Shown here piece after piece: positions 26,775 through 35,356 of a stretch of DNA of 64,000 bases; within the stretch, counting starts at the first letter, position 1, and each line of letters opens with the position of its first letter. Under the pieces are notes generated by a model, which had not been told where the DNA came from, made no database searches, and saw only the letters and a list, made by a program, of their open reading frames with translations. The translations under genes and the position numbers were made by a program. This stretch comes from Flavobacteriaceae bacterium. GTDB lineage: Bacteria > Bacteroidota > Bacteroidia > Flavobacteriales > Flavobacteriaceae. The stretch covers positions 17,582 through 81,581 of the forward strand of contig JAITMD010000020.1 in assembly GCA_031277535.1 (NCBI GenBank). Reading direction: 5' to 3'.

Positions 26775-27527
26775 ATGGAACAAATAAAAAGACCTATTAC
26801 TGCTTGGGCAGAAGATGATAGACCCAGAGAAAAATTGATGCTTAAAGGAAAGAGCTCCTTGAGTGATGCAGAATTATTAGCTATTCTTATTGGTTCAGGT
26901 ACAAGAGAAGAGTCTGCAATAGATCTGTGTAGACGTATGTTAAATGATTACAACAATAACCTTACAGAACTTGCCCGACAGGGAGTTTCCAATCTAATAC
27001 AATATAAGGGGATTGGAGAAGCTAAGGCAATTAGTATTGTTGCAGCATTAGAGTTAGGACAACGTCGCAGAATGACAGAGGCTATTCAAAAGGAACAAAT
27101 CTCCTGTAGTAAAGAAGTGTTTGAATTGATGCAACCTCGTATCGGTGATTTGTCTCACGAAGAGTTTTGGATTATTCTGTTAAGTAATTCAAATCATGTG
27201 CGAAAAGTAATTGCTAATAAAGAACAACAAGTAAGTGAACGTTTTATAGAGTACAAAATTAAAGAAACACTTAATATTAGTAAAGGAGGAATGACAGGGA
27301 CAGTTGTAGACTTACGTGTTTTGTTCAAATTAGCTTTAGAGCATCAAGCAACAGGCGTTATATTAGTACACAATCATCCTTCAGGGAAGTTAAACCCCAG
27401 TGATGCCGATATTCAGATTACTAAAAAGATTAAAGAGGCAAGCAAGATAATGGATATCTCTTTGTTAGATCATTTTATTGTTACAGAGTTTGACTATTAT
27501 AGTTTTGCCGATCATGGTTTGCTTTAA
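26775..27527 (+). CDS. radC: RadC family JAMM-domain protein
   Basis: A 250-residue protein: an N-terminal helix-hairpin-helix region (LSDAELLAILIGSGTREESAIDL, then QYKGIGEAKAISIVAALELGQRR) and a C-terminal MPN/JAMM domain with VILVHNHPSGKLNPSDADIQITKK, the H-x-H-(x)-D zinc motif, near residues 196-210. Historically named a DNA repair protein, but its role in repair is doubtful and the reaction is unknown. It is complete and single-copy here, with no mobile-element context. Confidence 0.93.
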   Translation: MEQIKRPITAWAEDDRPREKLMLKGKSSLSDAELLAILIGSGTREESAIDLCRRMLNDYNNNLTELARQGVSNLIQYKGIGEAKAISIVAALELGQRRRMTEAIQKEQISCSKEVFELMQPRIGDLSHEEFWIILLSNSNHVRKVIANKEQQVSERFIEYKIKETLNISKGGMTGTVVDLRVLFKLALEHQATGVILVHNHPSGKLNPSDADIQITKKIKEASKIMDISLLDHFIVTEFDYYSFADHGLL

Positions 27528-27610
27528 AGAGGAAAAGAAAGAGAGTTCTTTTCGCTTAAAAAAAGGAGTGTTTTATTATTTTTAAGTACTTTCGCAAAAA
27601 AGAAAGATAA

Positions 27611-28309
27611 ATGAGTTTGAATAATTTTCAGCATAAGAGGGATATCTTTTTCGATTTAGATCATACTTTGTGGGATTTTGAACGCAATTCGGCTTTGGCA
27701 TTTGAACAAGTAATTGAAGAGAAGAAATTACCCTTTTCCATCACAGAATTTTTAACGTACTATGTAGATATCAATACAGCTTATTGGGATAAATATAGTT
27801 TAAATCTTGTATCGCAAGAAGAGTTACGTATAGGACGTATCAGAGATACTTTTGAAAATCTAAAATATAAGAGTACTACAGAAGAAATGCTTGCCGTAGG
27901 AAATTTGTACTTAACCTACTTGCCAAACAACAATCATTTGATAGATGGTGCAATGGATGTACTTAATTATTTAGAAGGGAAGTATAAGATGCATATCATT
28001 ACTAATGGATTTTCGCAAGTACAAGAAAATAAATTAGCGAATGCGCAAATAGCTCATTTCTTTGAAACTGTTACTGACTCTGAGGTAGCAGGTGTTAAGA
28101 AGCCAGATCAAGCTATATTTAAAGCAGCATTGCAATTGGCAAATGCAGAAGCAGACAAAAGCTTAATGATAGGGGATAATTGGATTGCTGATGTAGAAGG
28201 AGCTTTGTCAGCTGGAATTGATGTGGTTTACTTTAATGAACACCACAAAGAATTACAGAAAGAAGTAACGCAAGTGAATCATTTGATAGAATTAAAAAAC
28301 CTGCTATAA
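27611..28309 (+). CDS. HAD-superfamily nucleotidase, YjjG type
   Basis: A 232-residue HAD hydrolase. Motif I is FFDLDHTLWDF near residue 14 (two catalytic aspartates), motif II ITNGFSQ, motif III KKPD and motif IV MIGDNWIADVEGA. The FDLDHTLWDFE and GFSQVQENKL patterns are those of YjjG/YfnB pyrimidine 5'-nucleotidases, which remove non-canonical pyrimidine nucleotides; substrate not proven by sequence. A -7-like TACTTTCG (27587-27594) precedes it. The stop codon lies inside the downstream terminator hairpin. Confidence 0.82.
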   Translation: MSLNNFQHKRDIFFDLDHTLWDFERNSALAFEQVIEEKKLPFSITEFLTYYVDINTAYWDKYSLNLVSQEELRIGRIRDTFENLKYKSTTEEMLAVGNLYLTYLPNNNHLIDGAMDVLNYLEGKYKMHIITNGFSQVQENKLANAQIAHFFETVTDSEVAGVKKPDQAIFKAALQLANAEADKSLMIGDNWIADVEGALSAGIDVVYFNEHHKELQKEVTQVNHLIELKNLL

Positions 28310-28321
28310 GCAGGTTTTTTT
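28294..28321. terminator. Bidirectional terminator overlapping the HAD gene stop
   Basis: A perfect 12-bp stem (28294-28305 with 28309-28320), loop ATA, with an A-run on one side and a T-run on the other. It lies between convergent genes and the plus-strand stop codon (28307-28309) is in its loop and arm. Confidence 0.87.
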
Positions 28322-28346
28322 ATTATTCGATAAGGTATAGTTAGGA

Positions 28347-28805
28347 TTAACCAATCTTTACTATTTTCGCTTGTTCTTTTTCGGCAACCTCTTTTCTTAA
28401 GGCACTGCTACTGAAGCGATGATCTCTTGTGTTGTAGTAAAGTTTTATTCCTTTTTCTTCACAATATGTTCGTCCAGTAAAGTTTTTGTTTTTGTACTCA
28501 TCTCCCAAGATACGAACATCAATTTTGAATGAACGTAAGATGTCTTCTAAGTCTTGTTCTGTTGCATAAGGAACAATTTCATCTACGTATTTACATCCTT
28601 TTAATTGTATATATCGCTCAACAACAGATTGAGTTGGTTTGTTTTTTTCTTTGCGGTCTATAGTAGGGTCAGTTTGTAATCCTACAATTAGGTATGTACA
28701 CTGATTTTTTGCTTCTTCAAGCATTTTAATGTGTCCTGCATGCAATAAATCGAAAGCACTAAATGTGATTCCAACTACCACTTCTTGGTTTACATTATTT
28801 TTCAT
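28347..28805 (-). CDS. Cytidylyltransferase-fold protein, glycerol-3-phosphate cytidylyltransferase-like
   Basis: A 152-residue nucleotidylyltransferase. The HxGH signature reads LLHAGHIKML near residues 19-28, with GITFSAFDLLHAGH as the N-terminal strand-loop, and the C-terminal motif is FSSSALRK (of the ISSTxIR type). The region RYIQLKGCKYVDEIVPY and ILGDEYKNKNFTGRTYCEE is close to TagD/GCT proteins that make CDP-glycerol. Teichoic acids are not expected here, so the acceptor may be another polyol phosphate or lipid precursor. No surface polysaccharide genes adjoin it. Confidence 0.78.
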   Translation of the reverse strand: MKNNVNQEVVVGITFSAFDLLHAGHIKMLEEAKNQCTYLIVGLQTDPTIDRKEKNKPTQSVVERYIQLKGCKYVDEIVPYATEQDLEDILRSFKIDVRILGDEYKNKNFTGRTYCEEKGIKLYYNTRDHRFSSSALRKEVAEKEQAKIVKIG

Positions 28806-28868
28806 TAGCGTCTTTTTGTTAGTTTATTTGTATTCGGAATAATCACAAAATGTATTAATGTGAGAGCA

Positions 28869-28876
28869 CAAAAGTA
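28869..28876 (-). promoter_or_regulatory. -7 promoter box upstream of the cytidylyltransferase gene
   Basis: On the minus strand TACTTTTG matches TAnnTTTG, about 64 nt before the start codon. Confidence 0.45.
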
Positions 28877-29027
28877 ATGTTTTTATTTTTAGAAATCTTA
28901 AAAAATAAAGCAAAGTGTTTTAATCTCTGTTATTTACTGCAAATATTTGACAGATTATTGGCTTGAGTTGTTTATTTTGAGATGATTTTAAAAGACACAA
29001 GTACACTATTCTCGCATTTTAGCTTTG

Positions 29028-30305
29028 TTAGTAATTGTATTTGAACTGCCACTTTGTTTTTAAAAATTCGCGAGTCGCATTTTCTCTACTGTTGTATCCC
29101 GGATCATAGAATACTGTACCAGCTAAGTCATCTGGTAAAAATTCTTGTACAACAAAGTTATTAGGGTAGTCATGTGCATATTTATAGTCTTCCCCATACC
29201 CCAGTTCCTTCATTAGTTTGGTAGGAGCATTGCGCAAGTGAATCGGTATAGATAAGTCACCCGTTTGTTTTACCACTTGTTGTGCTTTGCCTATAGCCAT
29301 ATAGGTAGAATTGCTCTTTGGTGAAGTAGCCAAATAAACAGCACATTGGCTTAGGATTATTCTACTCTCTGGATAACCTATTACAGACACAGCCTGAAAG
29401 GCATTATTCGCCATAATTAATGCAGTGGGGTTTGCATTACCAATATCTTCTGATGCGGCAATAATCAATCGACGGGCTATAAACTTTAAGTCTTCTCCAC
29501 CTTCAATCATTCGAGCCAGCCAATAGACTGCTCCATTAGGATCGCTCCCTCTTATAGACTTAATAAACGCAGAAATAATATCGTAATGCTGTTCTCCTGT
29601 TTTGTCATAGAGCACTGTGTTCTTTTGCACATTAGCCATAACCATGTCATTCGTAATTTCTACACTATTGCTTGTGGTAGAATTTACTAACAATTCGAAG
29701 GTGTTTAGTAATTTTCTACCATCACCTCCTGATATTCTGAATAGCGCTTCTGTTTCTGTTAGTTTAATATCTTTTTTGCTTAGAAAGGAATCTACTTTCA
29801 TGGCGCGTTCCAAAAGCAAAAGCAAATCCTCTTTTGTGAATGCGTTTAAAGTGTACACTTGACAACGAGATAGCAGGGCAGGAATCACCTCAAAGCTTGG
29901 GTTTTCTGTTGTGGCTCCTATTAAGGTTACCCAACCTCGTTCCACAGCTCCTAAAAGAGAGTCTTGTTGTGATTTGCTAAAACGATGAATCTCATCAATA
30001 AATAAGATTGGGTTGCGAGGAGTAAATAATCCCGTGCTGTTTTTGGCTTTATCTATTACCTCTCGTATATCTTTCACACCAGAATTGATGGCGCTAAGTA
30101 CATAAAATGGACGTTCACTATCTTTAGCAAGTATTTCTGCCAAGGTTGTTTTTCCGGTACCAGGAGGACCCCAAAAAATAATAGAAGGTATAAAACCTGT
30201 TTTTAATTGATTGGTTAGAATGCCGTTTTCACCCACTAAATGGCTCTGACTAATGTAATCAGTTAAGCTCTTTGGGCGAATTCTTTCTGCTAATGGTGCT
30301 TCCAT
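29028..30305 (-). CDS. rarA: Replication-associated recombination protein A (AAA+ ATPase)
   Basis: A 425-residue AAA+ protein of the RarA/MgsA/WRNIP1 family that acts at stalled replication forks. Walker A is GPPGTGKTT near residue 46, Walker B ILFIDEIHRFSKSQQD, sensor 1 GATTENPSFEV, and the arginine-finger region is SRCQVYTL. The C-terminal tetramerisation domain includes RGSDPNGAVYWLARM and AHDYPNNFV. The longer frame adds five codons from ATG 30320; the start MEAPLAERIRPK at 30305 matches the family N-terminus. A -7 box (30333-30340) gives only a short leader. Confidence 0.93.
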   Translation of the reverse strand: MEAPLAERIRPKSLTDYISQSHLVGENGILTNQLKTGFIPSIIFWGPPGTGKTTLAEILAKDSERPFYVLSAINSGVKDIREVIDKAKNSTGLFTPRNPILFIDEIHRFSKSQQDSLLGAVERGWVTLIGATTENPSFEVIPALLSRCQVYTLNAFTKEDLLLLLERAMKVDSFLSKKDIKLTETEALFRISGGDGRKLLNTFELLVNSTTSNSVEITNDMVMANVQKNTVLYDKTGEQHYDIISAFIKSIRGSDPNGAVYWLARMIEGGEDLKFIARRLIIAASEDIGNANPTALIMANNAFQAVSVIGYPESRIILSQCAVYLATSPKSNSTYMAIGKAQQVVKQTGDLSIPIHLRNAPTKLMKELGYGEDYKYAHDYPNNFVVQEFLPDDLAGTVFYDPGYNSRENATREFLKTKWQFKYNY

Positions 30306-30332
30306 AGTATAATACTCCATATATGTATCTCA

Positions 30333-30340
30333 CAAAAATA
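30333..30340 (-). promoter_or_regulatory. -7 promoter box of rarA
   Basis: On the minus strand TATTTTTG matches TAnnTTTG. A start of transcription about 6 nt downstream would leave roughly 20 nt before ATG 30305. Confidence 0.5.
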
Positions 30341-30551
30341 CAATCTGTTTGCCTATTTTCATAATTGAGTAATAGCTTTACAAGTGAAATTAATGGAATA
30401 AATAAAAAAGATTTAAGCAGTTTAAGTTTCCATGATATTTGTGGTGTAGTATGGAATAGGCATTTGCACAAAACAATATCTTAAATTTTATATACGCCAT
30501 TCGCAGTGTAGGGTAAATGTTTATCTTTAGGTTTTATCAAGAGCGTTTACA

Positions 30552-31319
30552 ATGGAAAAAGACGAACATATTCGTTTATCAATAGACTTCATTATTTTAC
30601 CTATACTTTTCATCATGGTGATATGGGGAGTGTATTGGTTGGATTGGAGAGATTTTTTACAGCTTTACCAATATGGCGTATTACCTCGCACATTTGTAGG
30701 GTTGAGAGGAATTGTTTTTAGTCCGTTTTTACATGGAGGATTAAAGCATTTGTACAATAATTCTATTGCCTTGTTTGTATTGCTTATTATGCTTCAGGTT
30801 TTTTATAAACAACAAATGTGGCGTGTATTAATACTCGGAATTTTGCTGTCAGGATTTGGAACTTGGCTTATTGGTAGAGAGAGTTATCACATAGGAGCAA
30901 GTGGACTGATTTATTTTTTAGTAAGCTTTATGTTTTTCAAAGGCATGCAAACCAAGCATTTTAGATTGATTGCCTTGTCGTTATTAATTGTAGTATTGTA
31001 TGGGAGCACCATATGGTATATGTTTCCAGATGTGGAAGATGATATTTCATGGGAAGGGCATTTGAGTGGTTTTGTCATGGGATTATTGACTACCTTTTTC
31101 ATAGAAAAACCAATATACGCTCAGAAAATATATAAGTATCCTTGGCAAGACCCTAATTTTGATGAGCAGCAAGATCCATTTATTAGTTGTTTTGATGAGA
31201 ATGGTAATTTTATAATTATTCCTCCTCCAACAGCTGAAGAACTGTGGCAAGTAGATCTCAATAATCCTTTTAGACGTACCCTACCAGTGGTTATTCATCC
31301 TATAGCAAGGCAGACGTAA
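30552..31319 (+). CDS. Rhomboid family intramembrane serine protease
   Basis: A 255-residue protein with six predicted membrane segments. The catalytic serine is in IGASGLIYFL (Ser117) and the catalytic histidine in WEGHLSGFVMG (His170). The HGGLKHLYNN segment after the second helix matches the family, which cleaves membrane-spanning proteins within the bilayer. The soluble C-terminus (about residues 190-255) is rich in Pro, Asp and Gln and is not part of the core fold. Substrate unknown. It is not in an evident operon. Confidence 0.9.
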   Translation: MEKDEHIRLSIDFIILPILFIMVIWGVYWLDWRDFLQLYQYGVLPRTFVGLRGIVFSPFLHGGLKHLYNNSIALFVLLIMLQVFYKQQMWRVLILGILLSGFGTWLIGRESYHIGASGLIYFLVSFMFFKGMQTKHFRLIALSLLIVVLYGSTIWYMFPDVEDDISWEGHLSGFVMGLLTTFFIEKPIYAQKIYKYPWQDPNFDEQQDPFISCFDENGNFIIIPPPTAEELWQVDLNNPFRRTLPVVIHPIARQT

Positions 31320-31581
31320 TAGGAGGGATGTACATTGATAGTTACTATTAAGTGGGGATAGATTGTTCTATGATTTTAAAAAACATAGAAACTGATTGCA
31401 AAATAAAGCAGATAAGATTTAGAGTAAGCCTTGTACAGACTGACGCTTATGCACTCATGTAGATGTATTTGGTCTGTTTTGCTCTTTTTGCCCCTCTATG
31501 GTTTAAATGCCTTTTTTTGCTTGTTATTTTTTAATTTATTATATTGTAAATCAGTGTAATATATTTTTTGTTTTAGTTTTT

Positions 31582-31691
31582 CTTCGGTACGGCTTTGGTA
31601 AAAGTGCAGTTTTCTTTTGGAAAAGGGGCTGTTTTCCGAAGGAGAGTAAAACAAGGGTAAAACAACATTCGAAGAAAATAAAACTAAGTTT
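31582..31691. repeat. Second degenerate 11-bp-periodic element
   Basis: Ten consecutive 11-bp registers can be laid from 31582. CGGTA (31585) and TGGTA (31596) are 11 bp apart; GG recurs at register positions 5-6 in units 1, 2, 4 and 6. The 22-mers 31593-31614 and 31615-31636 match at 17 of 22 positions. AAAACAA recurs 11 bp apart at 31648 and 31659. CTTCG (31582-31586) faces CGAAG (31670-31674), so the ends can pair, and an 11-bp hairpin with wobbles can be drawn inside (31613-31623 with 31631-31641). Confidence 0.55.
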
Positions 31692-31764
31692 TACTTCTTT
31701 GTAAGGATATGGTAGGTTTGTTGTGTATTGCTTCCTTTTATAAGTGTAGTGTGTAATAATAAAT

Positions 31765-31797
31765 AAAGGCTGTTATCTAAAAAGAATAACAGCCTTT
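31765..31797 (-). terminator. Probable terminator of rlmB
   Basis: A perfect 12-bp stem (31765-31776 with 31786-31797) with a 9-nt loop, 66 nt past the rlmB stop. The T-run on the minus strand is broken (TTTATTTA), so efficiency is uncertain. Confidence 0.65.
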
Positions 31798-31862
31798 AAG
31801 TAAAATATATTGTATTATGCTATAGAAAAAGAGTCTTTTATAAATAGCACAACTTGTTTTGT

Positions 31863-32597
31863 CTATCGTCTCTGACGTACTACTTCGTATAAAAATGCAC
31901 CGCATGCAACAGATACATTCAATGAGTCTATAACACTAAACATAGGTAGTTTAGCTTTTTCGTCAATTACTTTTAACACAGAAGGGTTGATTCCTTTGTC
32001 TTCGCTTCCCATGATAATAGCTACTGGAACATTCATGTCTACATCGTAAAGTTCTTTTTCTGCTTTTTCTGTAGCACCTATCGTTTTTACACCTGATCCT
32101 TGTAAGTAAAATACAGCATCTTTAATATGGTCTACTTTACAGATAGGAATATTAAATACCGCTCCAGCAGATGTTTTTACTGTATCTCCATTTACAGGAG
32201 CTGCTCCGTTTTTTGAAACGATAATACCATCTGCACCACAGCATACTGCCGTACGGATAATAGCACCAAAGTTACGAGCATCTGACAATTGGTCTAATAT
32301 AATAAATAAAGGTTTCTCTTTCTTTTCCAACACTCCTTCTACTAATGATTCTAATGAAACAAAAGAGATAGGGGCAATATTAGCAATTGCTCCTTGGTGG
32401 TTTTTCTTTGTAAGACGGTTCAACTTCTCGATAGGTACATAAGAGAAGTTAATGTTATTACGTTTTAGGGTTTTGATCAATTCATTCATTAATTCGCCAT
32501 TAGCATCTTTTTGAATGAATACTTTGTCAATATCTTTTCCTGCTTCAATGGCTTCGATTATCGCGCGAATACCAAATATTTGATTGTCTTGTTCCAT
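31863..32597 (-). CDS. rlmB: 23S rRNA (guanosine-2'-O)-methyltransferase
   Basis: A 244-residue SPOUT methyltransferase. The N-terminal substrate-binding domain (IFGIRAIIEAIEAGKDIDKVFIQ) is followed by the trefoil-knot core with motif 1 LDQLSDARNFGAIIRTA, motif 2 VAIIMGSEDKGINPSVLK and motif 3 PMFSVIDSLNVSVACGAFLYE. It methylates the 2'-O of a guanosine in helix 80 of 23S rRNA in the RlmB family. The family position is clear; RlmB versus other TrmH-like paralogs is likely but not proven. A -7 box lies so close that the mRNA may be leaderless. Confidence 0.88.
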   Translation of the reverse strand: MEQDNQIFGIRAIIEAIEAGKDIDKVFIQKDANGELMNELIKTLKRNNINFSYVPIEKLNRLTKKNHQGAIANIAPISFVSLESLVEGVLEKKEKPLFIILDQLSDARNFGAIIRTAVCCGADGIIVSKNGAAPVNGDTVKTSAGAVFNIPICKVDHIKDAVFYLQGSGVKTIGATEKAEKELYDVDMNVPVAIIMGSEDKGINPSVLKVIDEKAKLPMFSVIDSLNVSVACGAFLYEVVRQRR

Positions 32598-32601
32598 AGT
32601 G

Positions 32602-32609
32602 CAAAGGTA
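32602..32609 (-). promoter_or_regulatory. -7 promoter box of rlmB, immediately before the start codon
   Basis: On the minus strand TACCTTTG matches TAnnTTTG. Its last base is only 4 nt from the ATG (32597), so transcription would begin at or next to the start codon. Confidence 0.55.
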
Positions 32610-32623
32610 AATATATTTTGGCT

Positions 32624-34285
32624 TTAAAAAACAGTAGAAAATGTTATATGTACAGTTGTGTTATCAAATTTTATTGTTTGATCGGGTTGTTTCCCATTAG
32701 CAAACGACAGATTGAACTTCCCTGATTTTGTCAACATGCCTAATCCAAAACCAAAAGAGTATAAATGATTGTTTTGATTTTGCATTTTGTTTTGTTGAAA
32801 AGCGTAATCAATAATACTGTGTATATATAGGTAGGACGACAAGAGGTATCTGTATTCTGTATTGATAAGCGTGTAGTGAGTAGCGTATAAGCTGTTGTCT
32901 TGAAATCCTCTTAGAGAGTTATTACCTCCTAAGCGAATTAACTCATTTAATAAATAGGTGTCGCTGTATAAGCCATGTGTGCGCCAACGTATATATAGGT
33001 ATGAAGTGGGCGAAAGCATTGCATTTTTTTGTAGGTCCAAAGCTAAGGATGATTGATCGATTTTATTGTTTTCAAGTGTTCGCGTACCTAATGCACCAGT
33101 TATTTCTACCTTATAATCTATAGGAAATAGAGGTTGTTCTATGTTGTTTTTCACCAATAGGTACGAGGCTTGTATAAAAGTGTTTTTATAATTGTCTATG
33201 GCAGATAGATTAGTATTTGTGGTAGAGGTGGTGCTTTTGTATCCTAAATATATGCGATGGTTGTATGATAGATAGTAACCTAATTGTAGGTTGGTTTGTG
33301 AGTTTTGATAGATGGTATCTTGGCGTTGTATGTTTAGCGCTCCTTTTAGCGCTATAGGGGTTTTGAATATAAAAGGTAGTTCTGCATCAAAGTTAAATGT
33401 ACTTTGCTTGTTGCCATCGTTTTTCCAATAGAGGTTTAATGCTTCTCCTCTGTTGAGGATGTTTAAAAGTTTTAAATCTAAGTAGCCATTAAGTGCAAAT
33501 TTACTGTCCTGGTTGTTTCCAAAACCAAAATAACCATCAAACTGGTTGACATTCTTTTTAGCCAGGTATAAATAGAGAATAGTGTTGTTGTCTGTAAATA
33601 AGGTTTCGGCAGGTTTTATCTCTTTTACAAATGCTAAATCGTTTACTTGTTTGGTTATTTTATGTACAGTTGCATTATTGTAAGTTTGGTTTAGTTCTTT
33701 TTTATAGGCACGAGCAATAATGTGTAGTGGTAGTTTGTCTTTTGTTTGCACCTGTACAGCATTTAGTTTGCGTGGATTTCTATAGTCGTTCAGTAAAAGC
33801 TCACCATATAAGGTGTCGTTTTTTATTTGATGATTTGTTAGCTTTACTGTTGTAGTGCCTTCTCCTTGTTGTTCTAATAGAGAGGTGTATTTTTTAATAT
33901 AGCTTTCCATTTCTTGTAATGGAATTGTATGTGTGTTGTTTTTGATGCCCAACTTTGTGCTAATTGCTATAGGTATAGTAGGGGTAGAAATTGTAAGATG
34001 TTTGATTTGTTTTTTTAAATCAAACAAATAGGTATAGGTATTAGCATTGACATTAATTGTTCTTGTGAGGTTTAAGTAGCCCATTTTGAACAAGTTTTCT
34101 TCAATATATTTTTCGTTTTCTTCTAAAGAATAGATGGTTAGGTGTGATTTTTGATAATTAAATGAGTCTAAAACATTTTGTTCTTGTTCTTGGTTCGATT
34201 TTAAAATCAAATGATAAGTGTGGTCTTGTGCCCTTAATACATTAGGGAGGGTTAGCCATAGAAGTATTAAAAGGTAGTTTTTCAA
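32624..34285 (-). CDS. Outer-membrane beta-barrel protein of the BamA/TamA (bacterial surface antigen) type
   Basis: A 553-residue exported protein. Signal peptide MKNYLLILLWLTLPNVLRA, then POTRA-like alpha/beta repeats (about residues 25-240), then a C-terminal beta barrel with alternating aromatic strands (VNQFDGYFGFGNNQDSKFALNGYLDLKLLN) and the family end pattern LIRLGGNNSLRGFQDNSLYATHY. The last strand ends in VHITFSTVF. It is smaller than BamA, so a TamA-like assembly factor or specialised member is likelier. The start codon is TTG, the only option before an upstream in-frame stop. Confidence 0.75.
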   Translation of the reverse strand: MKNYLLILLWLTLPNVLRAQDHTYHLILKSNQEQEQNVLDSFNYQKSHLTIYSLEENEKYIEENLFKMGYLNLTRTINVNANTYTYLFDLKKQIKHLTISTPTIPIAISTKLGIKNNTHTIPLQEMESYIKKYTSLLEQQGEGTTTVKLTNHQIKNDTLYGELLLNDYRNPRKLNAVQVQTKDKLPLHIIARAYKKELNQTYNNATVHKITKQVNDLAFVKEIKPAETLFTDNNTILYLYLAKKNVNQFDGYFGFGNNQDSKFALNGYLDLKLLNILNRGEALNLYWKNDGNKQSTFNFDAELPFIFKTPIALKGALNIQRQDTIYQNSQTNLQLGYYLSYNHRIYLGYKSTTSTTNTNLSAIDNYKNTFIQASYLLVKNNIEQPLFPIDYKVEITGALGTRTLENNKIDQSSLALDLQKNAMLSPTSYLYIRWRTHGLYSDTYLLNELIRLGGNNSLRGFQDNSLYATHYTLINTEYRYLLSSYLYIHSIIDYAFQQNKMQNQNNHLYSFGFGLGMLTKSGKFNLSFANGKQPDQTIKFDNTTVHITFSTVF

Positions 34286-34369
34286 GAGGAATAATTTTAG
34301 TCTAAAAGTACATTAAAAATAGTATAGGCAAAAAAAAATTAATAGAGTTGAAAATTAATGCTTTGCGTT

Positions 34370-34399
34370 TTGGAAAGTTAAAAAATATTTATACATTTG
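34370..34399 (+). promoter_or_regulatory. Promoter of the ribosomal superoperon
   Basis: TTG at 34370-34372, 19 nt, then TACATTTG at 34392-34399: an exact Bacteroidota -33/-7 promoter. Transcription should start near 34406, giving a leader of about 47 nt before rpsL. I see no other consensus promoter before carA. Confidence 0.75.
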
Positions 34400-34452
34400 C
34401 AACCCCGTATATAGTGCGGAATAATATATTGTAGAAATTATTAATAAACATT

Positions 34453-34833
34453 ATGCCAACAATTCAACAATTAGTAAGAACAGGGAGAACCCAATTGACT
34501 AAGAAGAGTAAATCGGTTGCTTTGGATTCTTGTCCTCAAAGAAGAGGAGTTTGTACGCGTGTTTATACTACTACACCTAAAAAACCAAACTCTGCAATGC
34601 GTAAAGTTGCAAGGGTACGTTTGACAAATGGTAATGAAGTAAACGCATACATCCCAGGAGAAGGACACAATTTACAAGAGCACTCGATAGTATTAGTTAG
34701 AGGTGGAAGGGTAAAAGATTTGCCAGGTGTTAGATACCACATCGTACGTGGTGCTTTGGATACTGCTGGAGTAAACGGTAGAACTCAAAGAAGATCTAAA
34801 TACGGAGCAAAACGTCCTAAAGACAAAAAATAA
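34453..34833 (+). CDS. rpsL: 30S ribosomal protein S12
   Basis: A 126-residue S12, near the decoding centre. TTTPKKPNSAMRK and VRGGRVKDLPGVRYH are the conserved loops. Lys43 and Lys88, the usual sites of streptomycin-resistance substitution, are the wild-type lysines. First gene of the superoperon, 25 nt before rpsG. Confidence 0.98.
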   Translation: MPTIQQLVRTGRTQLTKKSKSVALDSCPQRRGVCTRVYTTTPKKPNSAMRKVARVRLTNGNEVNAYIPGEGHNLQEHSIVLVRGGRVKDLPGVRYHIVRGALDTAGVNGRTQRRSKYGAKRPKDKK

Positions 34834-34858
34834 TCGTTTAAACGTTTAAGACAAAGAC

Positions 34859-35335
34859 ATGAGAAAAAGACAGGCGAAAAAGAGACCTCTTTTACCAGAT
34901 CCAAAATTTAATGATCAATTAGTGACGCGTTTTGTAAATAACTTAATGTGGGACGGTAAGAAGTCAACTGCTTTTAAAGTATTTTATGATGCTTTAGAAA
35001 TCGTTGAAGAGAAAAAACAAGATGAAGAAAAAACTTCATTAGAAGTTTGGAAAGATGCATTAACTAACGTTATGCCACACGTAGAAGTTCGTTCTCGTCG
35101 TGTTGGTGGAGCTACATTCCAAATTCCAATGCAAATTCGTCCAGATAGAAAAATTTCTATGGCGATGAAATGGATGATTTTGTATGCGAGAAAAAGAAAT
35201 GAGAAGTCTATGGCTGCTAAATTAGCGTCTGAAATCTTAGCTGCTGCTAAAGAAGAAGGAGCTGCTGTTAAGAAAAGAATGGATACTCATAAAATGGCTG
35301 AGGCTAATAAAGCTTTCTCTCACTTCAGATTTTAA
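34859..35335 (+). CDS. rpsG: 30S ribosomal protein S7
   Basis: A 158-residue S7, which nucleates 3'-domain assembly of 16S rRNA. MRKRQAKKRPLLPDPKFNDQLVTRFVNNLMWDGKK and the RSRRVGGATFQIPMQI loop are family signatures. It sits between rpsL and fusA, the classic str order. Confidence 0.98.
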   Translation: MRKRQAKKRPLLPDPKFNDQLVTRFVNNLMWDGKKSTAFKVFYDALEIVEEKKQDEEKTSLEVWKDALTNVMPHVEVRSRRVGGATFQIPMQIRPDRKISMAMKWMILYARKRNEKSMAAKLASEILAAAKEEGAAVKKRMDTHKMAEANKAFSHFRF

Positions 35336-35356
35336 TCCATACAGAAACTATATACA

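Larger units (their letters stand above)
31320..31862. other. Gene-free region between rhomboid and rlmB genes
   Basis: No credible gene. A 65-codon plus frame (31507-31704) crosses the periodic element and has no family-like features. The region contains a degenerate 11-bp-periodic element (31582-31691) and the rlmB terminator hairpin (31765-31797). Confidence 0.65.

Noticed and set aside
27532..27553. Hairpin after radC as a terminator
   Set aside because: An 8-bp A/T-rich stem exists, but no T-run follows it.
31507..31704. 65-codon plus-strand frame before rlmB
   Set aside because: It spans the 11-bp-periodic element; no recognisable motif, promoter or family-like composition.
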